Assembly: GCA_029961685.1 (NCBI GenBank)
Contig: JARWKL010000012.1
Coordinates: 21,933,227-21,997,226, forward strand
Length of the DNA stretch: 64,000 nucleotides
Source of the DNA: Aristolochia californica
Taxonomy: Eukaryota > Streptophyta > Magnoliopsida > Piperales > Aristolochiaceae
Direction of reading: 5' to 3'
Below, piece by piece: positions 21,551 through 32,729 of this stretch (within the stretch, counting starts at the first letter, position 1; every line of letters begins with the position of its first letter). The notes below the pieces were generated by a model. The model searched no databases. It was not told the origin of the DNA and saw only the letters and a list, made by a program, of their open reading frames with translations. The position numbers and the translations under genes are program-made.

Positions 21551-21959
21551 ATGGCCAGCAACCAGCAGGATATCCGATACCAGGCCGGCAAGACTCTTGG
21601 CCATGCTCAGGTCGTGAAGAGCTTCTACCTTTGTTTTTTTTTTTTTGTTTTTTGTTTTTCGTTGATCTAAGATTTCCGTTTCTGGTTTTTTACAGGAGAA
21701 GACGGATGATATGAAGGACAAAGCATCGGACAAAGCCCAGGAGGCTGGCAATTTCCTCCAGCAGGTTACTTAGATTTTCTTAAATCCTCGCCATCTCTAG
21801 TTGGGACTGTGTAATAACTTGTTTGGGTTGTTGCAGACTGGAGATCAAGTGAAGGCGATGGCACAAGGAGCGGCTGATGCTGTGAAGAACACCCTGGGCA
21901 TGGGCGAGCAGAACACCGGCAGCTCGACCACCACCACTACCACCACTACCAGGAAATGA
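21551..21959 (+). CDS. Small LEA (late embryogenesis abundant) protein, copy 1 (83 aa)
   Basis: Three exons, 21551-21610, 21696-21764 and 21837-21959, with GT-AG introns in phase 0. The product is hydrophilic and Cys-free, starts MASNQQDIRYQAGKTLGHAQ and contains EKTDDMKDKASDKAQEAG, an amphipathic 11-mer-like segment of group 3 (LEA_4) proteins. It continues with GDQVKAMAQGAADAVKNTLG and ends in a run of eight Thr before RK. Group 3 LEA proteins are disordered when wet, fold into helices on drying and protect membranes and enzymes; this member is short for the family. No signal peptide is seen, so it is probably cytosolic. Copies 2 and 3 are nearly identical in coding sequence. The proximal promoter carries a TATA-box change, so expression may be lower. 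Confidence 0.85.
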
Positions 21960-22679
21960 GAAGATGTTTGCGGCATCGGTGGTCCTTTTAGTTGTTTTTT
22001 TTGCTTCAGTGTAATTCGTTTAGCTCCTCTTGTTGCGAGGTAGTTTTGTTATTTTGAATCAACAAACTGGAAATTTGATCTCTACATGATCTTCATCTTC
22101 GAAATGGGTATTAGTGTGGATAACTTTTCCAAATCTTCGAAATAGGGTGTGGACAATTTTCATCTTCATCTTCAAAACATTGATTTTATTAATTATAAAA
22201 ATAAGTTAATTTGAGTTAATAATATTTTAATTGCCACTATTAAATCACTAATATAATAGAGTAAATAAAAAATAAATATGATTAATGAATAAAAAATATT
22301 ATATTAATAACATAAGATAGATTTTTTGCACATTATTAATTAATAATATATTTTGAGAAAATTAAAAGTAATTAATTAATCAAATGTATACTTTAATTAT
22401 ATTTTATTTACCAGAGACTTAAATATGAAGTTTAATATAGTAATAAAATTTAAAAAATAATAAATAAATATATATACAACTTTATTAATAACCTAAAAAA
22501 ATTATTCAAATAACGAGTTCGTGCCTTTAATATTAAAATCAAGTTACAAGTTGAGTACATATAAATGACGCATGTTCAAAAGTAATAAGATACAATCATC
22601 ATTTATCGTTCCACATGGAAGTCGTTATGGCATCTCGAAATTGTGCGGCTCTTGTGGATTGTAATGCACTCTGCCTCCG

Positions 22680-23992
22680 AATGCTTGTTACTTAGCTACC
22701 CACATCCTCAATATCATCGCAATCGTCGTTGTCTGTATCATCCATTGCACCTAATAGGACCGCATCACCTCCTCCACCGAGCTCGCCACCCGAATCATCA
22801 TCTTCATCTTAAAATATATCATCATAATCTTTTGGACGTATATAATTGTGCAATATGCAACAAGCATATACAATTTTCACCTAGATCTTAAAAGAAAATG
22901 GAGGAGTGCCTTTTAACATTTGAAATCGAGTTTTTAAAGCACCAAAAGTTCGATCAATAATATTCCATAAAGATGAATGTCTTCAGTTGAATAATTCTTT
23001 TTCATTTCTAGGAATATTATCTCCAAATTCTTACAGATGATATCGGGTTCCTTGATATGGAGCCAAAAATCCCGGAAGATTTGCATAACCAGCATTAACT
23101 AGATAATATTTTCCTATAATAGAAATTATATACCACATAAAATAATTGAAGATAAAATGGATAAAAAATGATTGCATAAAAATATATTACTTACCTTCAG
23201 GTATAAAGATTTTATCTCGACGAGTCAATGCGTTCTTCATACATAGGAATCAGCTGCTGACCCCTCCCATCCAGCAAGTACATAAGTGAATTGCATATCA
23301 AATGAACATGCTGCCATCACATTTTGTGAGAGAAAGTCTTTTCTATTCCAAAACCTTGGTTCATTTTTAAGTGGAATGTTGGCTTTGATATGAGTTCTAT
23401 CAATAGCTCCAATACAATCCTAATCAATTAATATTGACTAACTTTGAATATTAATCTAAATTTATTTAGTTATAGGAAGTGATGTTACCTTGAAGTAGGG
23501 ATAAAACATTGAATTGGTTAAAATCTTCGAGTGTGTGCGTTCTGAAGGCCGTTTGACGTAATCAGAGTGAAGTTTAAGGATTGCATCTAACACCTTGTTG
23601 AAATACTTACTTATGGTCCAGTTTGATCTATCAAACATCTCTATTGTGACACTATACGCTTGTCCTTGACCAATAGTTAGGAGGAAATATGCAAGTTGTT
23701 CTTCAATTGAGATGGTCTTTGTGGCTGATAAAAACCCTTTACTAGTAAGTATATCTGCCAATTTGTGAAATACCAGTTGGTTCATCCTGTTAACTTTCCA
23801 AAATTTAACTGGTGATTTGTCTAGTGCCTTTTGCAAATACAATAGACCATTCATCCCACAAGAACGTGGTACACGTCTGTTGCAATGGTACAAATAATAT
23901 CTTCCCATGGCGATAGACAAAGTTGTGAGTGCAACCATAGTTGCAACCTTTTCATCGTCTGTCATAGTATCCATGGAAATCCACAAATTCAA
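22680..23992 (-). pseudogene. PIF/Harbinger transposase remnant (unit 1)
   Basis: A DDE-type nuclease of the HARBI1 family. Exon 1 (23992 to about 23490) encodes MTDDEKVATMVALTT, FHKLADILTSKGFLS and GQGQAYSVTIEMFDRSNWTI. Exon 2 (about 23424-23205) has GAIDRTHIKANIPL, with the first catalytic Asp, and LAGWEGSAADS, with the second. The remainder (about 23100-22690) carries YYLVNAGYANLPGFLAPY and a C-terminal CCILHNYIRPKDYDD. It is dead: a one-base deletion near 23235 shifts frame after ADS, stops occur in the C-terminal part, and one lies before the acidic tail DEDDD. In the expected third catalytic position I read NIIDRTFG where family members usually have IERTFG. Confidence 0.75.
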
Positions 23993-24300
23993 TCACCTAA
24001 AAGTCATAAACACAAGTAAACATCAATCTTCAATCATAACCTATTTGCAATCACACTTATAAACAATTATATTCATCCACATTCCCACATCCTACATTCA
24101 ATCACATCCCTATGCAACCATATTCATTTAATTGTCTACATCCATACTCATCTACCATATTCATCCATGCAATATATAAACACAACAACATATCAAATTT
24201 AAATACAAACCATACTAATAAGTCTTGCAACGTCATAATTCAAATATCATACCTAATACATAACAATATTCCAAAAGAATAGTGTATTTATAACGCATTA

Positions 24301-25252
24301 CAATTAGTTTTCAAAACAAAATTTAAGCAACTCGACTCGCTCTTCCACTGTCATCTCCGTAAACATAACATTCTTACTTGGCGTATCCAACCATGAAGGA
24401 GCGTGAAACTTCAATTCTGTAGGCAAGTCCGGGATTTCCCTGAGGGTTTTGACCCAATCTCTTTCAATAACGTCTTTCATCATGAAATTCTCACATGTCT
24501 TAGCAATTCGATCCATTGCATCAAAGAATCTTCTAGTGTCATCATCGGGCATTTCGGTTCTTTTTCTACGTCCACTTACTTCTTTCAGATTGATTACCTA
24601 GAGACTCATCCATGCTTAATAATGGTGATGGAGTATCCCTAACTATATCAACATCCTCTGGCTCATCCATCGGGACATGTTCCGATTCACGGATCACCTC
24701 ATCGCCCTGATCTACAAAGGTTGCACCTCTTGACCCTACCGATATTGCGTTTCCCACCACCATAGCTAATTTGTCGTACAGGGGGCAGCCTTCACGTCAG
24801 TAGTTCTCAGCATCTTTATGCTCCTACAAGAATAAAACATCATTTAGACGTCTTAGAATAGAGTTATACTAACGTGAAAAACATAAAATATAATTTATAG
24901 TACATCATGATTTACTGACCTTTATGTAGTCAAGCCACACAGAATTACATGTAGTAACTCGTTGTGTGGTTGCATCCCAACCAAACCCACTAGTGTTGAT
25001 ACAGCTCGTTACCGTTTGGTATGTTTTCTTCCATGCTCTTGTTTGATTCTTCACCTGCTCAACAGTTTTTTTCATGACTGCGTCTTTATTGAACTTATTT
25101 ACACAGTCCATGTATACCTCATGCTTCCACACCCCTTTTGGCAACTTGTTCCCTAGATTGACCTGCTCGACCAAGAGATCGAGCATTTGGCTATCATCAT
25201 CGAATGTCCAAATATCATATGTTCGACCACTTGGTTGTCTTCTTGCAGTCAC
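24301..25252 (-). pseudogene. PIF/Harbinger ORF1, Myb/SANT-like DNA-binding protein remnant (unit 1)
   Basis: Harbinger elements need a second protein with a Myb/SANT-like trihelix that binds DNA and brings transposase to the nucleus. Exon 1 (25252 to about 24921) encodes SQMLDLLVEQVNLGNKLPKG, WKHEVYMDCVNKFNKD and TRAWKKTYQTV, ending at an AAG/GTCAGT donor. Exon 2 (about 24825-24301) contains the acidic middle and the C-terminal PSWLDTPSKNVMF and MTVEERVELL. The initiator ATG is GTG here, there is a stop shortly after exon 2 begins (ENY then TGA) and another after SERSKWT. It is not functional. Confidence 0.7.
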
Positions 25253-25649
25253 GTATAATCTAAATCCAAGACGGTCCTCACAGAAAAAAACTTTATAAGA
25301 TAACCTTTACTCGTCACGGAAACACAAACCATAAAAAAATACCATGTGGTGGATATGTATAATACCCGAATCTCCTCACCACATGGCAAAAACATTCCAT
25401 AGTACTTAAAAAATTCTCAACAACATTCTTACACATTTCAAAATTAATTAAATTATTTTCACTACTACATACGCACTAAACAATGAGAACACACACACAT
25501 CAAGTCCAAATTCACCAAAGACCCTTGGTAGAGCCCCATATAACTTCGCAATCACTATGAACTATACCTCGTCAGTGATGGGGGTCGGGTTTCGTTGGCT
25601 AATGGACGCTCGTGTAGGCGACTCAATTTTGTTCGAATTGGACTAAAAA

Positions 25650-26240
25650 TCCCTAATAAAACCTAAAGCATAACCATCAAACCCTAAAGTGAAACCGTAA
25701 ACTCTAAACCCTAAACCATATATACCTCATGCTTCCATACCCTGTTAGGCAACTTGTTCCCTAAATTAACCTGCTTGACCAAGAGATCGAGCATTTTTCT
25801 ATCGTCTTCGAAGGTCCAAATGTCATGTGGTCGACCACTTGGTTGCCTTCTTGCAGCCATGTATAATCTAAATCCGAGATGGTCCTCATGGAAAAAACTT
25901 TATCGAAAAACTTTTACTCGTCACGGAAACTGAAACCATAAAAAAAAACCTAAACCATCAAACCCTAAACCCTATCACCTAAACTCTAAACCCTAAACAC
26001 TAATTCCAGAACTTAATACCTTAAAAGCACTCAACCCTAAACCCTAAACCCAAAAAACCCTAGAGCTTACAAACACAAAACCCCCAAAACCTTAAAAACC
26101 CTAAACCCCTAAACCTTAAAAACCCTAATCCCTAAAATACCCTAAATCCTTAACAATAAACCCTAAACCCTAATTACAGGACCCTTAAATACCGAGTAGC
26201 AAACCCTAAAAATAATCCATACACGAATCAAGAATTTAGA
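25650..26240. repeat. Degenerate telomere-like CCCTAAA repeats in unit 1
   Basis: Many AACCCTAAA, CCCTAAACCCTAAA and ACCCTAA words, the plant telomere heptamer on this strand, mixed with decayed units such as AAACCCTAGAG and CCTTAAAAACC. The run lies between ORF1 and the GA-rich tract. The same block is in unit 2 (31870-32510). It also overlaps a duplicated 5' piece of ORF1 at about 25710-25890. Confidence 0.75.
25710..25890 (-). pseudogene. Duplicated 5' fragment of Harbinger ORF1 (unit 1)
   Basis: Repeats about 180 bases of ORF1 exon 1 (25110-25290) about 600 bases upstream on the minus strand. It encodes MAARRQPSGR, WTFEDDRKMLDLLVKQV and VWKHEV. This fragment retains the ATG that the main ORF1 copy has lost. 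The same duplication is in unit 2, so it predates the tandem LEA duplication. Confidence 0.6.
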
Positions 26241-26519
26241 TTATAAACCGTAACCCTAAATCCCACAATAATGCACAAATAACTTCCAATTAGGCACTGA
26301 AAATAAATTTAAATCAAATAAAATATAAATTTAATGAAAACAAATTAGGGTTTAGGCATACCTTCTGAAATTTGGGGAAAACCGAAGCTGAAGGGTGAAA
26401 TCGATGCCTAATCGAAGTAGAAATTAAGCAATTGATGCCCAAATGTCCAAAATCGAAGAAAATCGAAATGGAAATGGGAAAATCAAACCAAATCGGAAGG
26501 TATTTTCGGGGGAAAGGAG

Positions 26520-26880
26520 AATAGCCTGAGAGAGAAGGGAGTGGGAAGCCGAAAGGGAGAAGACAGAGAAGAAAAGGGAAGTCGGGAGGGATAAGAGAGA
26601 GAGAAGCGAGAGAGAGTGAGTCCGAGAGAAGAGAGGGAGTCACGAAGACGAGAGAGGGGATGCGAGAGAGAGGGCGAGACCGAGAGAAGACCGAGAGATG
26701 AGGCCGGAGACGAGAGGGAGCTGACACAGTGGTCGGAGACGAAAATCCGATCGATTTTATGGCAGCAACGACGTCGGGGGCGCAGGGAGACGAGAGAGGG
26801 AGTGCGGGAGAGAGGAAGAAAAAACGAGAAATGACGACGCGCGAGGTGGAGGGGGGGGTGTGAGGAGAGAGAGGGGAAAA
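26520..26880. repeat. GA-rich low-complexity tract (unit 1)
   Basis: Long GAGAGAGA, GGGAGAAG and CGAGAGAGGG runs. Apparent open frames in either direction are compositional artefacts (Arg/Glu- or Ser/Leu-rich). The counterpart is 32730-33130. Confidence 0.8.
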
Positions 26881-27582
26881 AGTCTGCGTCGCACGTCCTT
26901 CAACTCAAAGAAGATCAAACAAGGCCTTCTTCGAGATGAAGGAAATTAAACCGTGGAGGTGAAGGACCCCTTCATCCCCTGCATCGAGATGAAGCTTCAT
27001 CTGCGCTCCACTAATAACTTCAAGTGTTGAAGGGCGTTATGCGGTTGAAGATCATCTCGTCCTTCAAGAAGACACTCTCTTGTAGCGAATTTGTAAATTT
27101 ACTAGTAGAGATTATTCTCTCTAGTAACGTTTTTTTCAAATATGTTGCTAGAGATCGCTGGTAGAGAGTCACTCTTTGGCAACTAAATAATGCTCCTTGG
27201 CTCATAAGAAATTATATATCGATAATTTGGTTGATAATTTTAACTGAATTTACATGCGGATATATCGTAAACTATGTTTGCGGTTCGGGTTAATTCTTAG
27301 GTGATTGCTTTTGAATTTACGAACTGCGTTGGAAGATGACTCTCCGCGGTTCATCCGAAGCTGTTGAGCTGGATCACTTCTCTGGGGCTGATTTCCCTCG
27401 TCAAACGGATCGAAAGCTTCCGTTGCCCATAAAAAAGGCAACGCGTGGCAGCAATCCTGAAGCTTCCCGGTACTATAAATTCCTGCCATCGGAGTGCAGT
27501 TTCATTCAGTAGCAGCAAAGCCTCAGAGCAACCAATTCACTAAGACTTTCGCGTTTGTTTTTTTCGTCTCGTTAGAAAAACA

Positions 27583-27981
27583 ATGGCCAGCAACCAGCAG
27601 GATATCCGATACCAGGCCGGCAAGACTCTTGGCCATGCTCAGGTCATAAAGAGCTTCTACCTTTTTTTTTTTTTTGTTTTTCTTTGATCTCAGATTTCCG
27701 TTTCTGGTTTTTTACAGGAGAAGACGGATGATATGAAGGACAAAGCATCGGACAAAGCCCAGGAGGCTGGCAATTTCCTCCAGCAGGTTACTTAGATTTT
27801 CTTAAATCCTCGCCATCTCTAGTTGGGACTGTGTAATAACTTGTTTGGGTTGTTGCAGACTGGAGATCAAGTGAAGGCGATGGCACAAGGAGCGGCTGAT
27901 GCTGTGAAGAACACCCTGGGCATGGGCGAGCAGAACACCGGCAGCTCGACCACCACCACTACCACCACTACCAGGAAATGA
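27583..27981 (+). CDS. Small LEA protein, copy 2 (83 aa)
   Basis: Exons 27583-27642, 27718-27786 and 27859-27981 mirror copy 1, and the predicted protein appears identical. The promoter retains TACTATAAAT at about 27471-27480, 110 bases upstream, and the ACGCGT element, but lacks about ten bases (after GCTGTTGAG) present in copies 1 and 3. Flanked on both sides by dead Harbinger elements. Confidence 0.85.
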
Positions 27982-28644
27982 GAAGATGTTTGCGGCATCC
28001 GTGGTCCGTTTAGTTGTTTTTTTTTGCTTCAGTGCAATTCGTTTAGCTCCTCTTGTTGGAGGTAGTTTTGTTATTTTGAGTCAACAAACTGGAAATTTGA
28101 TCTCTTTCATCTTCTAAATGGGTGTTAGTGTGGACCAACTTTTCGAAATCTTCGAAATAGGGTGTTTGTGTGGACAATCTTCGTCTTCATCATCGAAACA
28201 TTGATTTTATTAATTATAAAAATAAGTTAATTTGAGTTAACTATATTTTAATTACCACTATTAAATCACTAATACAATAGAGTAAATAAAAAATAAATAT
28301 GATTAATGAATAAAAGGTATTATATTAATAACATAAGATAGATTTTTTGCACGGTATTAATTTATAATATATTTTGACAAAATTAAAAGTAATTAATTAA
28401 TCAAATGTATACTTTAATTATATTTTATTTACCAGAGACTTAAATATGAAGTTTAATATATTAATAAAATTGAAAAAAATAATAAATAAATACATATACA
28501 ACTTTATTAATAACCTAAGAAAAATTATTCAAATAACAAGTTCGTGCCTTTAATATTAAAATCAACAAGTTACAAGTTTAGTACATATAAATGACGCATG
28601 TTCAAAAGTAATAAGATACAACCATCATTTATCGTTCCATATGG

Positions 28645-28822
28645 AAGTTACAAGTTTCGTGCAGAAGATTATGATGATATATTTGAAGATGAAGATGATG
28701 ATTTGGGTGGTGAGCTCAGTGGAGGAGGTGTTGCGGTCCAATTAGGTGCAATGGATGATACAGACAGTGACGATTGCGATGATCTTGAGGATGTGGGTAG
28801 CCAAGTAAAAAGCATGTATTAA
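28645..28822 (+). pseudogene. Inverted C-terminal fragment of Harbinger transposase (unit 2)
   Basis: Plus-strand open frame with DYDDIFEDEDDDLGGELSG and VQLGAMDDTDSDDCDD. In unit 1 the same sequence (about 22660-22830) is on the minus strand, as expected for the transposase C-terminus. It has been inverted in unit 2. Here the codon that is a stop in unit 1 (before DEDDD) is GAA, so this copy preserves the older state at that site. Confidence 0.7.
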
Positions 28823-29244
28823 ATTAGATCTTTTATCCATGGAATCTAGTATATAGGCCATACCTATTTCTTCATGTTTTGGCCTCTATGAAGTCTTTCT
28901 TTGCTACAGCTGATAAAAATCATTGCTTTGGATGATGCATATGTAGAAATGGATTTCTTCTGTGTAATGCTAATCGATAGGGCCTCATTGGTAAGTGCTG
29001 CAAGATCTCGAGCATTGGAACCCATGGTTATGGACCCGAATCCGTTAATAGGAAAAATTTCTTTTCCAAGTGAAATCCCCTAGTATTTGAAAGAATGAAG
29101 GAAAGGCATGATGCTTTTGTGTTGTCCAGGATAACAAGTAGTGGGTCAATCTTCATAAATTTCATCGGCAATTTGAAATACTCATACAAATGTGGGAGAG
29201 ATCAAGAAGATGCTGGGTCGTTTATTCGCTTGGCTAGTCAAGCA
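28823..29244. other. Unit 2-specific insertion, possibly a captured gene fragment
   Basis: No counterpart in unit 1. It contains two coding-like stretches on the plus strand: one with [13 protein letters not shown] and [20 protein letters not shown], one with MKERHDAFVLSRITSSGS and GRDQEDAGSFIRLASQ. They are in different frames and may be exon pieces of a host gene. I do not recognise the gene. Confidence 0.4.
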
Positions 29245-30192
29245 TGAGCTAGTTCATATCGGGTTCCTCGATATGGAGCCAAAAATCCTGGAAGATTTGC
29301 ATAACCAGCATCGACTAGATAATATTTTCCTATAATAGAAATTATATACCACATAAAATAATTGAAGATAAAATGGATAAAAAAATGACTGCATAAAAAT
29401 ATATTACTTACCTTCAGGAACAAAGATTTTATCTCGACAAGTCAATGCGTCCTTCAGTACACGGGAATCAGCTGTTGACCCCTCCCATCCAGCAAGTACA
29501 TAAGTGAATTGCATATCAAATGAACATGCTGCCATCACATTTTGTGAGAGATAACCTTTTCTATTCCAAAACCTTGGTTGATCTTCAAGTGGAATGTTGG
29601 CTTTGATATGAGTTCTATCAATAGCTCCCATACAATCCTAATCAATTAATATTGACTAACTTTGAATATTAATATAAAATTATTTAGTTATAGGAAGTGA
29701 TGTTACCTTGAAGTAGGGATAAAACATTGAATTGGTTAAAATCTTCGAGTGTCTGCATTCTGAAGGTCGTTTGACGTAATTAGATTGAAGTTTGAGGTTT
29801 GCGTCTAACACCTTGTTGAAATACTTACTTATGGTCCAGTTTGATCTATCAAACATCTCTATTGTGACACTATACGCTTGTCCTTGACCAACAGTTAGGA
29901 GGAAATATGCAAGTTGTTCTTCAACTGAGATGGTCTTTGTGGTTGATAAAAACCTTTTACTAGTAAGTATATCTGCCAATTTGTGAAATACCAGTTGGTT
30001 CATCCTGTAAACTTTTCGAAATTTAATTGGTTATTTGTCTAGTGCCTTTTGCAAATACAATGGACCATTCATCCCACAAGAATGTGGTACACGTCTGTTG
30101 CAATGGTACAGATAGTATATTCTCATGGCGATAAACAAAGTTGTGAATGCAACCATAGTTGCAACCTTTTCATCGTCTGTCATAGTATCCAT
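29245..30192 (-). pseudogene. PIF/Harbinger transposase remnant (unit 2)
   Basis: Same gene as in unit 1. Exon 1 (30192 to about 29707) has a stop in place of the Ser of DKSP (DK, TAA, PIKF). Exon 2 (29631 to about 29415) is open and better preserved than in unit 1: GAIDRTHIKANIPLEDQPRF with the first Asp, LAGWEGSTADSRVLKDAL with the second. The YYLVDAGYANLPGFLAPYRG segment follows at about 29330-29245, where the element is cut off by the rearrangement. Confidence 0.75.
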
Positions 30193-30537
30193 GGAAATCC
30201 ACTAATTCAATCGCCTAAAAGTCATAAACACAAGTAAACATCAATATTCAATCATAACCTATTTGCAATCACACCTATAAACAACCATATTCATCCACAT
30301 TCCCACATCCTACATTCAATCACATCCCTATGAACCATATACATTTAATTGTCCACATCCATACTCATCTACCATATTCATCCATGCAATATATAAACAC
30401 AACAACATATCAAATTTAAATACAAACCATACTAATAAGTCTTGCAACATCATAATTAATATATCATACCTAATATATAACAATATTCCAAAAGAATAGT
30501 GTATTTATAATGCATTACAATTAGTTTTCAAAACAAA

Positions 30538-31480
30538 ATTTAAGCAACTCGACCCGCTCTTCCACTGTCATCTCCGTAAACATGACCTTCTTACTTGGTG
30601 TATCCAACCATGAAGGAGCGCGAAACTTCAATTCTGTAGGCAAGTCCGAGATTTCCCTGAGGGTTTTGACTCAATCTCTTTCAATAACGTCTTTCATCAT
30701 GAAATTCTCAAATGTCTTAGCAATTCGATCCATTGCATCAAAGAATCTTCTAGTGTCATCATCGTGCATTTCGGTTCTCTTTCTACGATGACTTGAATAT
30801 GACCGCTTACTTCTTTCAGATTGATTACCTAGAGACTCATCTATGCTTAATAATGGTGATGGAGTATCCCTAACTATCCTTTGGCTCATCCATCGGGACA
30901 TGTTCCGATTCACGGATCACCTCATCGCCCTGATCTACAAAGGTTGCACCTCCTGAACCTACCGCTATTGTGTTTTCCACCACCACAACTAATTTGTCGT
31001 ACAGGGGGCAGCCTTTACTTCTGTACTTCTCAGCATCTTTATGCTCCTACAAGAATAAAACATCATTTAGACGTCTTGGAATAGAGTTATACTAACGCGG
31101 AAAACATAAAAAATATTTTATAGTACATCATGATTTACTGACCTTTATGTAGTTAAGCCATACAGAATTACATGCAATAACTCGTTGTGTGGTTGCATCC
31201 CAACCAAACCCACTAGTGTTGATACAACTCGTTACTGTTTGGTATGTTTTCTTCCATGCTCTTGTTCGATTCTTCACCTGCTCAACAGTTTTTTTCATGA
31301 CTGCGTCTTCATTGAACTTATTTACATAGTCCATGTATACCTCATGCTTCCACACCCCGTTAAGCAGCTTGTTCCCTAGATTAACCTGCTCGACCAAGAG
31401 ATCGAGTATTTTGCTATCATCATCGAATTTCCAAATATCATATGTTCAACCACTTGGTTGTCTTCTTGCAACCAAGTATA
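30538..31480 (-). pseudogene. PIF/Harbinger ORF1 Myb/SANT remnant (unit 2)
   Basis: Counterpart of 24301-25252. The start codon is lost (TTGG in place of ATGG). Exon 1 motifs NLGNKLLNGVWKHEVYMD and TRAWKKTYQTV remain. Exon 2 keeps the open KYRSKGCPLYDKL that is interrupted in unit 1, but an 8-base deletion after EPKD shifts the frame. The two units were thus inactivated by different mutations after sharing some damage. Confidence 0.7.
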
Positions 31481-31869
31481 ATCTAAATTCGAGACGATCC
31501 TCACGAAAAAAAAAACTTTATCAGACAACCTTTACTCATCACGGAAACACAAACCTTAAAAAAAAAATACCATGTGGTGGATATGTATAATACCCGAATC
31601 TCCTCACCACATAGCAAAAACATTCCATAGCACTTCAAAAATTCTCAACAACATTCTCACACATTTTAAAATTAATTAAATTATTTTCACTACTGCATAT
31701 ATACTAAACAATGATAACACACACACATCAAGTCCAAATTCATCAAAGACCCCTGGTAGAGCCCCATATAACTTCGCAGTCATTATGAACTATACCTCGT
31801 CAGTGATGGGGATCGGGTTTCGTTGGCTAATGGTCGCCCGTATAGGCGACTCAACCTTGTTTGAATTGG

Positions 31870-32510
31870 ACTAAAAACCCCTAATAAAACCTAAAGCATA
31901 ACCATCAAACCCTAAAGTGAAACCCTAAACCCTAAACCATATATACCTCATGCTTCCATACCCCGTTAGGCAACTTGTTCCCTAAATTAACCTGCTCGAC
32001 CAAGAGATCGAGCATTTTCCTATTGTCTTCAAAAATCAAATGTCATATGGTCGACCACTTGGTTGCCTTCTTGCAGCCATGTATAATCTAAATCTAAATT
32101 GGTCCTCATGGAAAAAACTTTATCGGAAAACCTTGACCCGTCACGGAAAAACAAACCATAAAAAAAAAAAAACCTAAATCATCAAACCTTAAACCCTATC
32201 ACCTACTAAATTCTAAACCCTAAACACTAATTCCAGAACTCAATACCTTAAAAGCCCTAAACCCTAAACCCCCTACACCCTAATTCCAAACCCTACCCCA
32301 AAAAACCCTAGAGCTTAAAAACACAAAACCCACAGAACCTTAAAAACCCTAATCCCTAAAATACCCTAAATCCTTAACCATAAACCCTAAACCCTAATTA
32401 CAGGACCCTTAAATACCGAGCAACAAACCCTAAAAATAATCCATACACGAATCATGAATTTAGACTATAAACCGTAACCCTAAATCCCACAATAATGCAC
32501 AAATAACCCC
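31870..32510. repeat. Degenerate telomere-like CCCTAAA repeats (unit 2)
   Basis: Same block as 25650-26240, with AAACCCTAAACCCTAAACC runs and decayed variants. Contains the duplicated ORF1 5' fragment at about 31940-32130. Confidence 0.75.
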
Positions 32511-32729
32511 CAATTAGGCACTGAAAATAAATTTAAATCAAATAAAACACTAATTTAATGAAAAACAATTAGGGTTTAGGCATACCTTCTGAAATTTGGG
32601 GAAAACCGAAGCTGAAGGGTGAAATCGATGCCTAATCGAAGTAGAAATTAAGTAATCGATGCCCAAATGTCCAAAATCGAAGAAAATCGAAATGGGAAAA
32701 TCGAACAAAATCAAGTATTTTCAGGGGAA

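Larger units (their letters stand above)
21031..27067 (+). repeat. Tandem unit 1 (LEA gene + Harbinger segment), about 6.0 kb
   Basis: Begins at GAAGACACTCTCTTGTAG and ends at CATCTCGTCCTTCA. The same sequence restarts at 27068 and, truncated, at 33301. Spacing of the LEA start codons is 6032 and 6241 bases. Identity is very high in the LEA part and high in the Harbinger part, with local rearrangements. Confidence 0.9.
22062..27067 (-). mobile_element. Dead PIF/Harbinger element and flanks in tandem unit 1
   Basis: The segment absent downstream of LEA copy 3 starts exactly at 22062 and runs to the next unit. It contains, on the minus strand, a Myb/SANT ORF1 remnant (24301-25252) and a Harbinger transposase remnant (22680-23992), the two-gene layout of plant PIF/Harbinger transposons. 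The true terminal repeats and TTA-type target duplication were not identified, so the boundaries given are those of the duplicated segment and not of the transposon. Confidence 0.6.

Noticed and set aside
25650..26240. A true chromosome end
   Set aside because: CCCTAAA units are degenerate, internal, duplicated at two places and flanked by transposon sequence, so they are interstitial.
26314..26727. Ser/Leu/Pro-rich open frame of 137 codons (minus), with a counterpart at 32711-33142
   Set aside because: Antisense reading of the GA-rich tract. Its length comes from low complexity, and the two units do not preserve the same protein.
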